Shown: positions 46,412 through 58,634 of the stretch, piece by piece
Numbering within the stretch: the stretch's first letter is position 1
Layout of the letters: each line of letters starts with the position of its first letter
Source of the DNA: Ctenosaura bakeri
Taxonomy: Eukaryota; Chordata; Lepidosauria; Squamata; Iguanidae
Direction: 5' to 3'
NCBI GenBank assembly: GCA_948474755.1
Contig: CAOLHI010001252.1
Coordinates: 124,001 to 188,000, forward strand
Length of the DNA stretch: 64,000 bases
The notes under the pieces: generated by a model
The model's input: the letters and a program-made list of their open reading frames with translations, nothing else
What the model was told of the DNA's origin: nothing
Database searches by the model: none
Made by a program: the position numbers and the translations under genes

Positions 46412-46973
46412 GCGCGTGCCTATGTGGGCTGTTGCTTTGGCTAAGAACATTTTAAGCTTTCTGCTTGCAATATGCAAGGTTGATACAAGTAAGTACTTAC
46501 TGGCAAACCTCAGCTCAGGTTCAGCTCAATCACATTTAGCACTGTCATGGTACAATTGTGTATTTATTCTAGATTCAGACCTGAAAGGGAGAGAGGCACC
46601 CACTTTTGGGAGCACCTTGTTTGTGGAATGCCCCAAACAGTGGAATGTCTGGTGCTTATGTTGTGGTCTTTTGGGCACCATGTGGAAACTTCTTTATTCT
46701 CCCAAGCCTTTTAAGAATTGCTTTAATGCTCCTATACCTCTTGCACTCTTATCATACTTCTTACTTCAGCTTTGTTGTACATAGTGAAGTGTTTTATTCT
46801 CTGCTGTTGATTTTCTTTTGGTTTTATATTCTGATTCTTTAGTCATTGCTTTATTGTGCTATTGTGGTATTTTAGATTTTTTAACAAACTGTACATCACC
46901 CAGACAACTTTGGCTAGTGAGTGGTTGACATTTACTTAATAGTTCAGCAATAATGATAAATAAAATAACATTG

Positions 46974-47200
46974 TGAAAGCCAATGTGGTATAGTGGTTTG
47001 AATGTTGAATTAGAACTCTGGGAAACCAGAATTCAGATCCCCACTCAAATATGGAAATCCACAGGATGACTTTGGGCAAATAATACTTTTTCAGCTTAAG
47101 ACAAAGGCAATGGCAGATCTCCTCTGAATAAATCTTGTCTGCCCCCCCCAAAAAAAAACCCCCAAGCACACCCAATAATAAATCAGAACTAACTGGAGGA
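46974..47200 (+). mobile_element. tRNA-derived SINE, 3' end degenerate
   Basis: Head GAAAGCCAATGTGGTATAGT plus GGTTTGAATGTTG, B-box-like AATTCAGATCCCC, CORE-like GACTTTGGGCAAATAATAC, and CAATGGCAGATCTCCTCTGA. After AATAAATCTTG the sequence runs into C- and A-tracts. Confidence 0.87.
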
Positions 47201-47292
47201 AAGTAACAACAACAAATAGACAAGTATTGAATGGAAGGAGGGGACAAGATGATATTTATCAATTTAAACTGTCTTTTTAAAAAAAAGCAGAC

Positions 47293-47478
47293 TGAGGCCA
47301 TTTCTGCATGGACTTAAAGAAACGGTGCAGAGTGTCCTCCAGGGAGGATGTCTGCACCTGGGAGCGGACTGGGTTGGACCTACTTAGTGTAGTTCCGCAC
47401 CTCAGCCCGTTCTGGAACGACCCAAAGTGGTCGTCCAGGGTGCTTTTGAAAGACTCGCCCCATGCGGAAATGGCCTGA
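47293..47478. mobile_element. Short nonautonomous DNA transposon with 3-bp duplication (TGA)
   Basis: The ends GGCCATTTCTGCATGG (47296 on) and CCATGCGGAAATGGCC (to 47475) are near-perfect inverted repeats. TGA stands on both sides (47293-47295, 47476-47478). The 180-bp interior has no frame of interest; the inner GTCCTCCAGGGAGG and GGTCGTCCAGGGTG blocks echo the element at 54.4 kb. A 3-bp duplication with short inverted ends suggests a PIF/Harbinger-like origin. Confidence 0.85.
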
Positions 47479-48451
47479 ATGAACTGTACAGGAATTGGTA
47501 TGTGGAAGATGAACAAATCAAAATATTCATAACTACAATATTCATTATAGATTATTTTGAATTTTACAGTTTTGACTATGTTGCTTTCAAACAGATACAA
47601 ATTAAGAATGTAAGTGGAAGTTTTAGGAAGTGACACTATTTCGAATACAGTATTAGAAATTCACTACGTACCAATGACAATACAGACACCTAAGGGAGGA
47701 AAATGTACTCCCAGTATTAAATGCAGTGTCTGCACAGTAATCGTCTTCAGTATTTCTAGCTTGCTGACAATATCTTTTGTATAAACTCCTGAGGATCTCA
47801 GAATGACTGTGTTGAGCCTGGTCGATTTTTAGTGACACTGTGTCTCTGATGTGACATAACAGAAAATGTCAGCAAGGAAACCAGGGATTTCATAAAAGGG
47901 ACTGAGACTCATAACAAAAATGACTTGGCAATTTGCAGTGATTGCTTCTGCATTGTAAGTGTAATTCTTAAGGAAGTAATCACAGCCACAGTGCTGTTAA
48001 ACAAAGAGTGCTTCTCCCTCCTCTCTCTTTCACTAGCACACCCAGGCTGTTATAGTAATTTAACTCTTGGGATGGATTCCTTCAGCCTTTTCATTATTTT
48101 TGGCGGGGGGGGGGAGGATGTATACTAGCTATAACAGCTATGTTTCCTTGCACTTTTAAATGGTTTGGGTATACGGTTGAAAAGACGTTTACATTCAAGT
48201 TGAAAGGGGGGAAATGTGGAACACTGGATTCTGTGCAACACAAGTGAAACAAACTTCTGCAAAGTTACTAATGCTGGGAATAATGTCTATTCCAGTTGCT
48301 GTACTGTGATAGGCTGTGTGAGGGATCTCTCTCTCTCTGTACCTTGATCAACCTTAAGCTGGGCTCAGTGTGCAGCAATATGAGGGAAAACTTCTTATGT
48401 AAGGGGATACTGGCTACCTTCTCACACAATCATGTAAAAAATCCAACTGCT

Positions 48452-48494
48452 AGCATATCATCATCATCATCATCATCACCACCATCATCATCTT
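48452..48494. repeat. (ATC)n microsatellite
   Basis: ATC/ACC triplets, about a dozen units, followed by CTTTATTTCGACCTGCTTTT, one example of the recurrent 'cctttctcc' type motif. Confidence 0.92.
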
Positions 48495-49305
48495 TATTTC
48501 GACCTGCTTTTCTTCCTGAGAGAACTCAAAGCAGCTTGGATTTAAACTGGGATATTCCAAGCATAACTTGGACTTAATCTGGGATATTCCTGCAAACAGG
48601 ATTCATCCTATAAAACTCCTATGCCAGTGTTGATTTTAAAATGTAAAAGATCATGGGAAGAATCAATGTGAATCTAGAGTGATTTGAAATGAACATTATT
48701 AATATTATTATTTTTGTCCCAGTTATTTTTGCCTGTATTTCATGAACAGAACTCAAAGCAGATTATCATATATATGCCACCTTTACTGCAAGAAGCTCCA
48801 CATTCCCTCTCCACAATCATGCTTACAACAGCTTCTTAAGTTTGGTTACACTGAGATAGTAGAAAGATTCAATCTCAGGCATTTTGCTTCCTCCTTTACC
48901 TCCTTTCTCCAGGTTAAAGAACTATGATAACCATGGATGGTGAAGATATTTTGGCGTCTGAGGCTGAAAATTCATCCCATAAATGCCTCTTTCCATCTCA
49001 AGCATTAAAAATATAGCACTACCAGTGGCTCAAGCCAGGGGATATGTACTCATCCCACTACTGCAAGATGACTTATCTTGGACCATGGGCTGCTAGTGTA
49101 CGGTAGTTAATAAATTCATGGCTCATTCGACTAGTAAATAGGTCTGACTGAATTCATTGCCCTTCAAGCAAGTGGCATGGGATTGCTAACTGTAACCAAT
49201 AATTTGTATGGTCATTATGACACCCCAGTCAGCTACCAAGGATGAAGAATTCTCTGCCTAATAGTGGGGCAGAGCTGGTCCCAGTACTAATCTGACAGCA
49301 CCATG

Positions 49306-49532
49306 CTTACATTATTGCTGTTATGTGCCTTCAGGTCAAAAGGTGGCCCCATCCTAAGGTTTTCTTGGCATGATTTCTTCAGAGGAGATTTGCCATTGCC
49401 TTCTGAGGTTAAGAAAGTATCAGTTGGCAAAAGTCACCCAGGAGATTTCCATGGCTGGGCAGGGGCATGAACCCTTGCCTTCCAGAGGCCTAGTCCGACA
49501 CTCAAACCACTTCAGCATGCTAGTTCTTCCTG
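49306..49532 (-). mobile_element. tRNA-derived SINE, near full length
   Basis: Minus-strand order: head AAGAACTAGCATGCTGAAGT plus GGTTTGAGTGTCGG, CTGGAAGGCAAGGGTTCATG, CATGGAAATCTCCTGG, CAGAAGGCAATGGCAAATCT, CATGCCAAGAAAACC, and a tail ending CTGAAGGCACATAACAGC. Confidence 0.88.
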
Positions 49533-49616
49533 TGTTTACACTGAATCATGTAGCCAATCATATTGATAACTAGAGCAAACCACCAAATTGAGTGAGGTCA
49601 GTCTCTCCACCCCTGC

Positions 49617-49619
49617 GCG

Positions 49620-49662
<43 letters not shown>

Positions 49663-49663
49663 T
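49617..49663. repeat. (CT)n(CA)n microsatellite
   Basis: About 13 CT units followed by about 9 CA units. Confidence 0.97.
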
Positions 49664-49924
49664 TGTTTCAAGTATTGTGATTTTTTTAAAAAGTGTAGTT
49701 TGTTTCAAACATTAATATCCTGGGTCTCAGGTACAATCAGCCTCTTAAAGTACTTTATGTAGTAAAACATAACATCAGTCCATAAAGTAAAAGACCAACA
49801 AAAGTGGAAGCTTTTCAGAAAAGATAAATCCATGAGATTAAAGCAAAAACATCTCACAGGTCTATGAGAATAAAAGAGGTGTCTTTTTAAAAAAAACAAC
49901 AACAACCAGAGAGCTGATATGCTC

Positions 49925-50357
49925 TTTGGCCCTTTTCGCATGCCAGTCCTGTTGTGAAATGGCCTCGGGAGCGTTGTGCGATTGTGAGAACCATTCCACA
50001 TGATGTCCTCGTAATCGTGTGATGCTCCAGAGGCCATTAGGTGGTGATTGTGCATTTTCAGCTTGTTGCCGAAAATGACGTGCAGTCACGCCTCCCTCCC
50101 GTGCCCCACACACACTTGCCTTGTGTGCGGAGGCTCTGGACATGTGGCCATTATGCTCCCTCCCCCAGCGCAGCCTGGGAAAGTACCTTGCTGCACCGTG
50201 GAAGGAAGGGGTGGAGTGCTCATGCTTCCTTCCAGCCAGTACAGAGCTGGTATGAAGGGGAAGCGGTGGGGGGGACGTGAGTGCCTCCCGGACAAGGCTT
50301 TTTGCGTGATCACCGTGCGACACCAGCAGCACCAGGTAAACTGTGAAAAGGGCCTTT
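49925..50357. mobile_element. Palindromic nonautonomous DNA element (GGCC-end family)
   Basis: Left end GGCCCTTTTCGCATGCC at 49928 and right end ACTGTGAAAAGGGCC at 50354 are inverted repeats; TTT stands on both sides. The interior has a GC-rich palindrome (CAGCGCAGCCTGGGAAAG / CCTTGCTGCACCGTGG) and arms with GTTGTGCGATTGTGAG against ATCGTGTGATG. Several overlapping frames up to 187 codons on both strands arise from this palindrome and are not genes. Immediately downstream is a CR1 fragment. Confidence 0.82.
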
Positions 50358-50602
50358 GTTTGAATAGCTTCAAAAAGAGGCTGGACAGCTACATGGTCAG
50401 GATGCTGTAGCTTTTTAATGTTCACTTCTTTGTTAGTTTTTAACTGTTATTGTTTTTTAAACTGTAAGTCTCATTGAGTCTCACTTTTGGGAGAAAAGTG
50501 GATTGGTGGTGGTGGTGATCATAGCTGGAGTTCTTGCACTGGGCAGGGGGTTGGACTCGATGTCCTGTTGGGTCCCTTCCAGTTTTATAATTCTGTGGCT
50601 TA
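50358..50602 (+). mobile_element. CR1-like LINE 3' fragment, internally deleted
   Basis: It starts with TTGAATAGCTTCAAAAAGAG plus GCTGGACAGCTAC, the last codons of ORF2, and resumes at 50521 with the 3' UTR (GGGCAGGGGGTTGGACTCGA) and TTCCAGTTTTATAATTCTGT tail. A block unlike CR1 (about 50410-50515) interrupts it. Confidence 0.78.
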
Positions 50603-51618
50603 TCACCCAAATGATAATAGTTTTGAATACTTCATGGATCTTATATTTGATTGAGAGATCAAGTATTGGTATCTCTGGCTATGAATGTGAATATTGCTTG
50701 TTTCTTTCTTGCATGCAAGCACAGATAATTTCAGATTTTTTTTTCCCCAAGAGAGATTATAAAAGATTTTGTGCATTTTTCAGGTTTTCCTTTTGATCTT
50801 TGGGATTTTTTTGCAAATAAAAAAAAATCATGCAAAAAAGTCCTGTTTTATATAAAATATATATATTTCCAGAAGAGAAACCCTCACAATTTGTGCCAAA
50901 AAAATCAGTTTATTTTGAACAAAATAACAGTATTCTGCACAAAAAAATGTTATGTGTTGCTGTGTCAAATGTTTCCCCCCACAAGTTGTCCCAAAGTAAA
51001 AAGCTATCATCGTGGTTCACTGTGTCTTAAAACATTTTGATGCTCTGCAGTAGGTTTTTTTTTTTTTGGTTTTTTTTGAGAACAATAGAATTTGTGAGTA
51101 TTCTTTACTGTGACAAATATTTAAAGTATTGTCTCATAATAGGGGAGGGTCTCCCCCCCCCCGAGAGTATTTTTGTTTGCTCCCCCTCAGTACAGCAAAG
51201 AGCAACTTGGAGAGGGTTGACATAAATGAAAGAATAACAACTGAGCCTGGCCCTGGACATTTTGTTGTCTGAAGTCAAGCAGAAAATTGTGCATCTACAC
51301 TATTCCAGTCAAAGTCTACAGTATCCATGAGGCAGAAAATCCCCCACGTGCATCTCTCTCTTTGGCAGCAAAAAAAAAAAAAGTAATAACAAATGAAATA
51401 AGGGTATATCCATTTCATGACACTTAAAATCTGTCACCTGAGATGGCTGTCTCACTCTGCCTAATGTTTGGGCTGGCTCTGCTCCCTTAAGATGTGCCAG
51501 CTTTGTGCCTTCAATTTAGAATCATATGGGGATGTCTTAAGGCTGATTTATTTTTACTGGGATCTAAACTGCATTTTGTTGAATCGGCAGTGTCTCTGAT
51601 TGCACCGCTCTACATGAC

Positions 51619-52010
51619 TATGGACCTTTCCACACCTTACCTTGTTCCAGTGTTAGCATTGCGCAAGCAGCCTCTGCCAAGAGGCTCTCCCTTCCCTGCT
51701 GCTTCAGCTCTGCACGAGCTGCCTGCCTCTTCCTTCCGCAGTGCAGCCTGGGACCTTCCCAGGCTGCACTGGGGCAGGAAGCGCAACCAGCCTGGCTCCA
51801 GAGGCTCCACATGCCAGGTAAATGCGTACAGGGCCTGGGAGCAATGTGCGATTGTGAACCATTTTCGGCTTCTAGCTGAAAATGAAAAGGTGCGCGATCG
51901 GCCCCTGGAGCGTTGCACAATTGTGAGTGCATTGTGCAGATTGCTCCTCGCAATCGCACAATGCTCCAGGCCCTCTTTTGCAAGGAAAATGCTGTGCGAA
52001 AAGAGCCTAA
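51619..52010. mobile_element. Palindromic nonautonomous DNA element (GGCC-end family)
   Basis: Left end GGACCTTTCCACACC at 51622; right end GTGCGAAAAGAGCC at 52007. The flanking 3-mers are TAT and TAA. The interior has the clearest inner palindrome of the family, GCAGTGCAGCCTGGGACCTT against CCCAGGCTGCACTGGGGCAG, and a second one with CAATCGCACAATGCTCC. The 177-codon + and 149-codon - frames are by-products of the palindrome. Confidence 0.8.
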
Positions 52011-52918
52011 GTTGTAATTTCAGGTAGTTTAAGCTTATAGGCACTGTTAGAGAAATGAGTTTATTTGAAAGTGTTGCATGTGCCATTATGGAATTGTTCT
52101 GTGGTTTATCTGTATCTTGCTAATGTGTCTGGGCTATGCAATATGGCAGTGGATACCAGTATCTGTGATGTCATATTTCAACAATGAAGATGAAAAAAGT
52201 TACAGTGTTAAAAGCCTTTATTCAAGATTTGTTATAGGTTTGGCGTATGGTAAATACAGAGTTCTCTGCACTGTGGGAATAATAGCACTGAACTGCTTTG
52301 CAGAGTGACCATAAGGCCTGGTCATGCACGTCCTCATCTGCAGTAGAGTAACATGACTATTATTTATTAATGACATTTATATATCCTATCTTTCTTCCAG
52401 TATATGTCTCCATGCCTTTTTACTTTATAACTGCAACAGTCCTTATAAGGTAGGTCAGGTTGCGTGTTTTGTGGGGAGAGTGGGGAGACTCTGGCCCCAG
52501 GTTACTCAGTGAGTTTCACAGCTGAGTTGGGAGTGGACCTTCTCCCTAGGGCAACATACAGTTAATTAATTAGGCACTATGTTTATGTTTAGAGAGCAAT
52601 TAACCCCCTCAAACTCCTAAATCACATTTTTCCCAACAGAGTGAGATGTGAATTTGAACAAGTAGGCTTGGGAGAGAGGACTGAGGCACTCTGTTATGAA
52701 ATCACAAAGCTATGTGGAAGACCTGGCTTTCTCTATTGTCTCTTCTGAGCAGCTGTCACTTTTAATTCATGTAATGAGGATCCAACACAATGTCAAGAAG
52801 TAACTGGGAAGTTCTGTTTCCATTCAAAAGAGACAAAGAACTTGTTTCTATTTGAGGTTGCATTTACATTGAATCATATTTTCCCAAACTCAATATGCTT
52901 AGCCATTTTGAACCCCAA

Positions 52919-52947
52919 TCTCTCTCTCTCTTTCTGTGTGTGTGTAT
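52919..52947. repeat. (CT)n(TG)n microsatellite
   Basis: A short compound dinucleotide repeat. Confidence 0.85.
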
Positions 52948-52999
52948 GATTGCTTTAGAAGCCAAGCATGATCATACAGGTATATTTATCCACGTATGT

Positions 53000-54300
53000 C
53001 CACGTGCAGCATAAACATGAGAGGTAGCCATCTCAAACAAACAAATTCTTTTTCTGTCCTCAGGAGTTAAATTGTCAGGTGGCTAAAGTTGATTTGGGAT
53101 CCACTAATGCCACTGTGTGAGAAAGCATGGAGTTTAATGTAGAAATTTTCATAGACATGCTGGTTTATAGAAATAATTGTACAGAAATCAAGTTATTGTT
53201 GAGCAGTATGGAAGACCTTGAAAGTGACCCACACACAAAGAAGCTCCAAGGATGACTAAAGGGGCCCAAGAGAAAGGGCTAAGTGAAGGTTCTTTTAGAT
53301 AAGAGGAGAACCTTCAGTTCCCAGCTCTAATTCTAATTCAGGATCTGCCCCAGTCCAGTCCAGTCAAACTGTTTCACCCTTCCCGTGTTTCATTTTTGGA
53401 AACATTGTTCCTCATTCACCCTCACAATAGGGAAGAGAACAGGGAAAAAGGAAATCTCCCTATTGTTAACAATTAGAATTCAGAGTTAACAGTGGGGATC
53501 CCTCATTGTGCCATTTGCCATCACAACTGGGAATACCAGTGACATGTAGGTGAAATCACCACTGTTGTCACTGATCTCTAGCTGGAAAAGACATGGGGAC
53601 CATCACCCTAACTATATGTTCTTTAATGGATGATGGATCAGGGTCAGTGAATTGTCAGTCTTTTCTTCCACCTTACTTTTTCCCATGTGATGAACATAAA
53701 GATAAAGCAAAGGCAAGGTAAATGCGATGTCATGAGGCCTGGTCACAGCTTTGATATCAGGAGTGTGATCACACACATTCTGAAGTTATCTTGCCCTTGC
53801 AGGGTCAGAGCCGTGAGGTTCTAGTTCACCACCCCAAATTGTTTCTCCACTCTTGTTCTAGATGAATACTTTCTCATGTACTCAGCTGAAAGATATTATG
53901 CAATCATTTCATCTCTCCCTCTTTAATTACTTTTCTATATGAAGTAATATTTGGAAGAAGTGGTAGAAAAAAATGAGTTATAAATGAAGTGAAATGTGAT
54001 AACGTCTGGAGCCCCCCATCTGTAAATGAGTCTGTCCTCTTATTTAATTTTATGTTTTTCTTTGCTAATGATGTATAATATTTCTGCTTAAAAGCTTTTG
54101 CAGTAGCTCACAACAAGATTTAACTAATATGTGCAAAGAAAATAATCTATCAGACCCTTAAAACTGAATTAAAACTTAACCAGCTTGATGCAGCAAGCAG
54201 CAGCCAAAGGTGATGCATCAGCAAAAGTCTAGGGAAATGAAACATTTCTTAATGCCTGAAAGAAAAGAAAACAGGTGCTGGTTAACAGTCTCAAGGGGCA
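53000..54300. other. No recognisable feature
   Basis: AT-rich non-coding DNA with no long frame or repeat I can name. Confidence 0.5.
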
Positions 54301-54353
54301 GAATTTTGGAGTGCTGTTATGGAGAAGGTCCTAGTCCCCAGTCATCTTCTGTC

Positions 54354-54798
54354 TAAGGCCATTTCTGCATGGGTTAAATAAAATGGTATAGTGCGTCCTC
54401 CATGGAGGACGTTGCACCTTGGAGCGGACTGGGTCCGGCATACTTAGTGTAGATCCGCATCTCAGTCTGCTCCGGAATGACCCTAAGTGGTCCTCCAGTG
54501 TGTTTTTGAAAAACCTGATTTTTCAGGTTTTTCAAAAAGCCGGCGCACACCATTGCATGCCTGCTCTCCCATGCAGATTCGCAGGCTCGCACCAATGCAA
54601 GCCTGAGATCTGTGGAGGGTGGGGCTTTAGGCTGGCGAGCTTCAGTTGTTGGTTGAGACCCACGACCAACCAGAAGCCACCATTTTGGATGCTGGAGCAG
54701 TGTGGAGCAATGGCACGCACTGCTCCGGAGCAGCCTGGACCGGACCAGGGAGCCAGAAGATCCGGTAAGTAGTGGCATGGCGCGATTCTCTGGCCTAA
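54354..54798. mobile_element. Nonautonomous DNA transposon with 3-bp duplication (TAA)
   Basis: The left end GGCCATTTCTGCATGGG (54357) equals the left end at 47.3 kb. The first 130 bp run parallel to that element (GTCCTCCATGGAGGACG; CTTAGTGTAGATCCGCA), but this copy is more than twice as long. TAA stands at 54354-54356 and 54796-54798. The right end (GATTCTCTGGCC) is a weak match to the left. A perfect palindrome, AAAAACCTGA/TCAGGTTTTT, lies at about 54508-54534. The 207-codon minus frame is inside the element, and I see no transposase motif in it. Confidence 0.75.
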
Positions 54799-56338
54799 CT
54801 TTCAAAGATGTTGAAAAGATGTAGAACAGGAGATCAACAAGTTCACACAGCAGTAAGCAATTCTTCTCTGGTCTCAGGTGTGAGTTGAATGTGCCTTCAG
54901 AATGTGAGACTCTAAAAGGGAAGGTCAAACACTGAGGGGTTACAGAGAGAAGTAGGAGTGGGCCAGCATGCAGAGCTCCTTTACCTTCTGTCTTCATAGC
55001 CCTTATACATTTGGGTGGATAACTTACAGGGCAATAAATATAAAAGGTATAAAATGTATTCAGTTTGCCAAATCCCAGCTAACTATCTGGATACCATATT
55101 CTGAATTTATCAAAGTCTCTACAGCCCCTTGGGGAGGCAGTGCCACCCTCTGGACACTTATTGGCACCCCACACATTGAAACACAAAGCAACCTTCAACA
55201 ATGTCAGCCCCCCCACCCACAAACTCTTGTCTAATCAAAAGTTGTTCTGATGTGTTTAACAGGCCATTTCAGAAATCAATTCCAAAGAAGGCCCCAAAAG
55301 TGACTAGGGTGGCGTGCTATCACTTCCTGTTGCTCAAAATGGTAGGCCAATGTCACAGTGTGGCCTTGTGGGGTGAGGTGGCCTTCCAAACTCCAGAAGA
55401 CCTACCTTCTCTTCTAAAACGAAGTAATTGATCCTGGTTATTACCAGGAGAGTGATAACTGTGACAAGTCAGTCTCCTTTGTTCTGTGTTTTCTCTTGTT
55501 GTGTATTCATGGCAGGATGGCACATGACGAAGTCACCTTGCTGGGACTCAGAAGATCTGAACTTAGTCTGTGTCTTGATGGGTTACTGTTCCAGTTAAAA
55601 CAGTTTATGTATGCTACGTTGAGTTTCATATTTATAGATATAAATGAAAAAAATAGTTGTGCTTCCAGTAGTTGAATTATTCACTAGTGGGAGGTCTATT
55701 TATACTTTAAGTCATGTTTCTCTTATAATATCCTCCTCCTTTCTAATCAACCTCAAGAACCTTGGCAACCAGGATATATTCCGTGACCTTTTTTAGCTGC
55801 TCTTCATATGCATTTGATCATCATGGACATGTAATAAGGCTCTGAAAAATTTACCAGGCTAACCTTCTTGTCTATGTGTCAGAAGATTGCAGGTATAATG
55901 GCTTTTATGGATGCAGCTGTAGACATTTGGCACTCTGCATTAAATTTTAACTGATTGGGTTTAGCATGTTAAATACTTTCTCCTGCAAGAAGCACTCCAC
56001 TGTGCTGGGAAGGTGAAAGGAGCATCAGTTCCTCTCTGCAATTCCGCTAGGTTTTTGGGGGTTTTTTTTGGAAGTGTTTGTCTTTTGCTGCTGTGATTGC
56101 TTAATGTAACAGCATGGCTAAGCAACTTGCTTTTGCTGTAGATGAAAGAATCCAGCTCTCAGGAATGCCAAGTAGCTGCTAGAGTTGAGCTATTTTTTTT
56201 CTTCTTATCATACTTCCTTCCCCAATATAAAATGAAAGCCAATATGTAAAACTGTTTCTTAATATTCTTCACTGTTTTTGTTTTCATGATGGCCACCATT
56301 CCCTATCCCCATGTCTCAGAACAATGCTTGATCAGAAC

Positions 56339-56525
56339 ATTGGCCATTTCCACACTACACTGGTGACAGTGCTATTATTTCACTTTCAACATCCTGTGGA
56401 ATTCTGGGGTTTGTAGTTTACTGAGGTCTTCTAAATACCTGTCCCTAAACTCAAATCTCAGGATTCCATATGATATTGAAAGTGGAATAATAGTACTATA
56501 ACAGTCTAGTGCAGAAATAGCCATT
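56339..56525. mobile_element. Palindromic MITE (family B) with 3-bp duplication (ATT)
   Basis: Ends GGCCATTTCCACACTACACT (56342) and AGTCTAGTGCAGAAATAGCC (56522) are inverted repeats, flanked on both sides by ATT. The arms GTGCTATTATTTCACTTTCA and TGAAAGTGGAATAATAGTAC pair as well. It is the most complete copy of this family here. Confidence 0.85.
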
Positions 56526-56882
56526 GTGGATGATACAAAACTGATTGCAAAGCCAATTGCTGCTGCTGCCATTTGGTTATAGAACTGTAGCTATTCTGTG
56601 GTTTTGTCAGTATTTTTAATCTTCAGATACAAACCAATTCTTTGTAAAGCTATGAGGTTGCACATCAAAATGAGAGTTGAGAAATAAGTGCTCTAAATGT
56701 CTGGCAAACACAGAAGTTTTCATCACCAGTTATCTACTTTCATATACCACTCTTGTAGACCAGTATGACAAGAAAGTAAAAAAAAACCTCAAGGTTTTTA
56801 TGGTGTTTCTGAATGCAATGGATAAGTCACATCTTGAAAAACAAGGTAGATTGTTCCAAACTCTTTTATAGTATTGGAGGCA

Positions 56883-57028
56883 CTTTACATCAGGGCTAGA
56901 TATGGTGTTGTCAAAATATTTGACTGTAGCCCCTAAAATCACTGACTATTGGCTATGTTAGCTGGGACATGAGAATTGTGGTCTAAAAACCTGGGTGGCA
57001 CCAGATTGCCTATCCTGCCTGTCAGCTG
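56883..57028. mobile_element. Palindromic MITE-like repeat (family C), diverged
   Basis: The central block TATTGGCTATGTTAGCTGGG, then ATGAGAATTGTGGTC, corresponds to the inner arms GGCCATG..TAGCTGGG..GGAGTTGTAGTCC of the family. Confidence 0.5.
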
Positions 57029-57234
57029 AGCTTAGCTTTAGCTTTTTGCTCTCTAGTTTGATTGGAAGTATCTCTCCAAGATCTCAAGCAGAGATATTTT
57101 GTAGTTCTGTTCCATGAAATCCTTTTGTAGTATCATGGAACAACATGGAATGGTATAAACATACACTTATTCATGAGACTGGAAAGCAAACATTTTCTCT
57201 GGCCTAGGCAGTATTACTGAGATAAGCTCTATAA

Positions 57235-57530
57235 ACTGAAGATCTGGTACATGGAAGAGGGAAAAACTTGTCCACTGCTTTTCCGAAGACAGGATCAGAT
57301 TGGATAGGCATAAATTACAGGTGAACAGTTTCTAGTTGAGCATTAGAAGAAACATCTTGCTATTAACATTAGTTCCACAATGTAACCAATTACCTAGAAG
57401 GGTGGTGGTCTCTCCAGTACTGGAAATCTTCAGCGTAGATACTGATCTGGGATATTCCATTTTTTAAAAAAAAATGTATAGGAGGAGGTTGGACTGAGCA
57501 ACATATAAGGTTCTCTGCAAGTCAATGTAG
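57235..57530 (+). mobile_element. CR1-like LINE 3' end, degenerate
   Basis: The order ACTGCTTTTCCGAAGACAGG, 'RHKLQVNSF' type codons, AAGAAACATCTTGCTATTAAC, and GGAGGAGGTTGGACTGAGCA follows the end of CR1 ORF2 and its 3' UTR. Several indels and an A-rich insert are present, and there is no clear ATTCTATG tail. Confidence 0.7.
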
Positions 57531-58634
57531 GGTCCCTTGGGCTTGTTCATACTGGTGCCATCATTTTCCTTTTCCTCCTCTCTTACTATCATCAGCATTT
57601 ATTTATAAAAACATGTAATATACAATATGCACTGTACATGCATGTAATGAACTGATGTTAAAATGTTACCTCTTGCTATCTTGGTTTCATGGTGTACTAC
57701 ATATCTAAGCATGAAAGCACTGTGCAAAGAAAGGATGATGTATATAGATGAACTGGGAGGCATCTGCTGTGCCAGTAATTTCCATACATTGGTGTCCTGG
57801 TGAGGCAGGGAATCAGCAGAAGCTAAACAAGGGAACAAAGATGATTTGCACAAATCAGGTCTGCTGACGAGGCTGAGATCTGCATAGAAATGCCAGCTCC
57901 TTTTGTATATTCCCAGGGTTTATAGCCATGGTTCATTTTGGAATATTGTTCAAAGTAGCTGTGTGCCCACTGGCCCACTGGTCAGATGAGGCTTAGACTT
58001 CTATATCTTCAGCTATGAGATCTAGTGAGGCTGCTACATAATGAAAGGGAATCTCCTGCTGTGTCTTTTGAATCATATGGCTTGGATTCAGCATCTGCCT
58101 TCCCTAGAAGAAGGACTCGGATGACAGGAAGGGCCTCCAGCCTCCACTATTTATTTCTTTATATCATTCATATCCTGCCTTTCTCCAAGGACTGGCATGC
58201 CAAGTGGCTTAGAAGATAATTAAAAAGTTCTAAAAGTGCCTGATTAATAAAGAATAATAAGATATCCTCTCATTTTCCTGCACCCTAGTTCTGACCTGAT
58301 TCTGCAGGCTCCTCCAAACTTTTAGAGAACTGGTGGAACTGCAATATGGACAAAGGAACAGGAAACCCCTTCTTCTGCCAGCTTAGTTGCATATGTTTAG
58401 ATCTCAATCCAATCCCTTCTTTTTTCCAGGAAAGGGAACAAGGTTATTCCATATTCCTACAATTTCCAGGAAGCATTTTTCAGATCAGTATTAGTATATG
58501 TCATATTATATTTGGGATAGTTTTATTCCTCTCAAAATAAACTCAGTGTAAAGCCCTGTTGTACTGAGACTGCAGAAATCAAAAGGAGTGTATTCTGGCT
58601 TCTCTCACTGGTCAGGGGCTAAAGGCTGTGTTAA

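Noticed and set aside
46242..46784. 180-codon plus-strand frame
   Set aside because: No recognisable domain, composition like random AT-rich translation, a CA microsatellite inside, and a CR1 fragment just before it.
49862..50425. 187-codon minus-strand frame and its partners on the + strand
   Set aside because: They fall inside the palindromic element at 49.93-50.35 kb. Open frames on both strands reflect its GC-rich inverted repeats.
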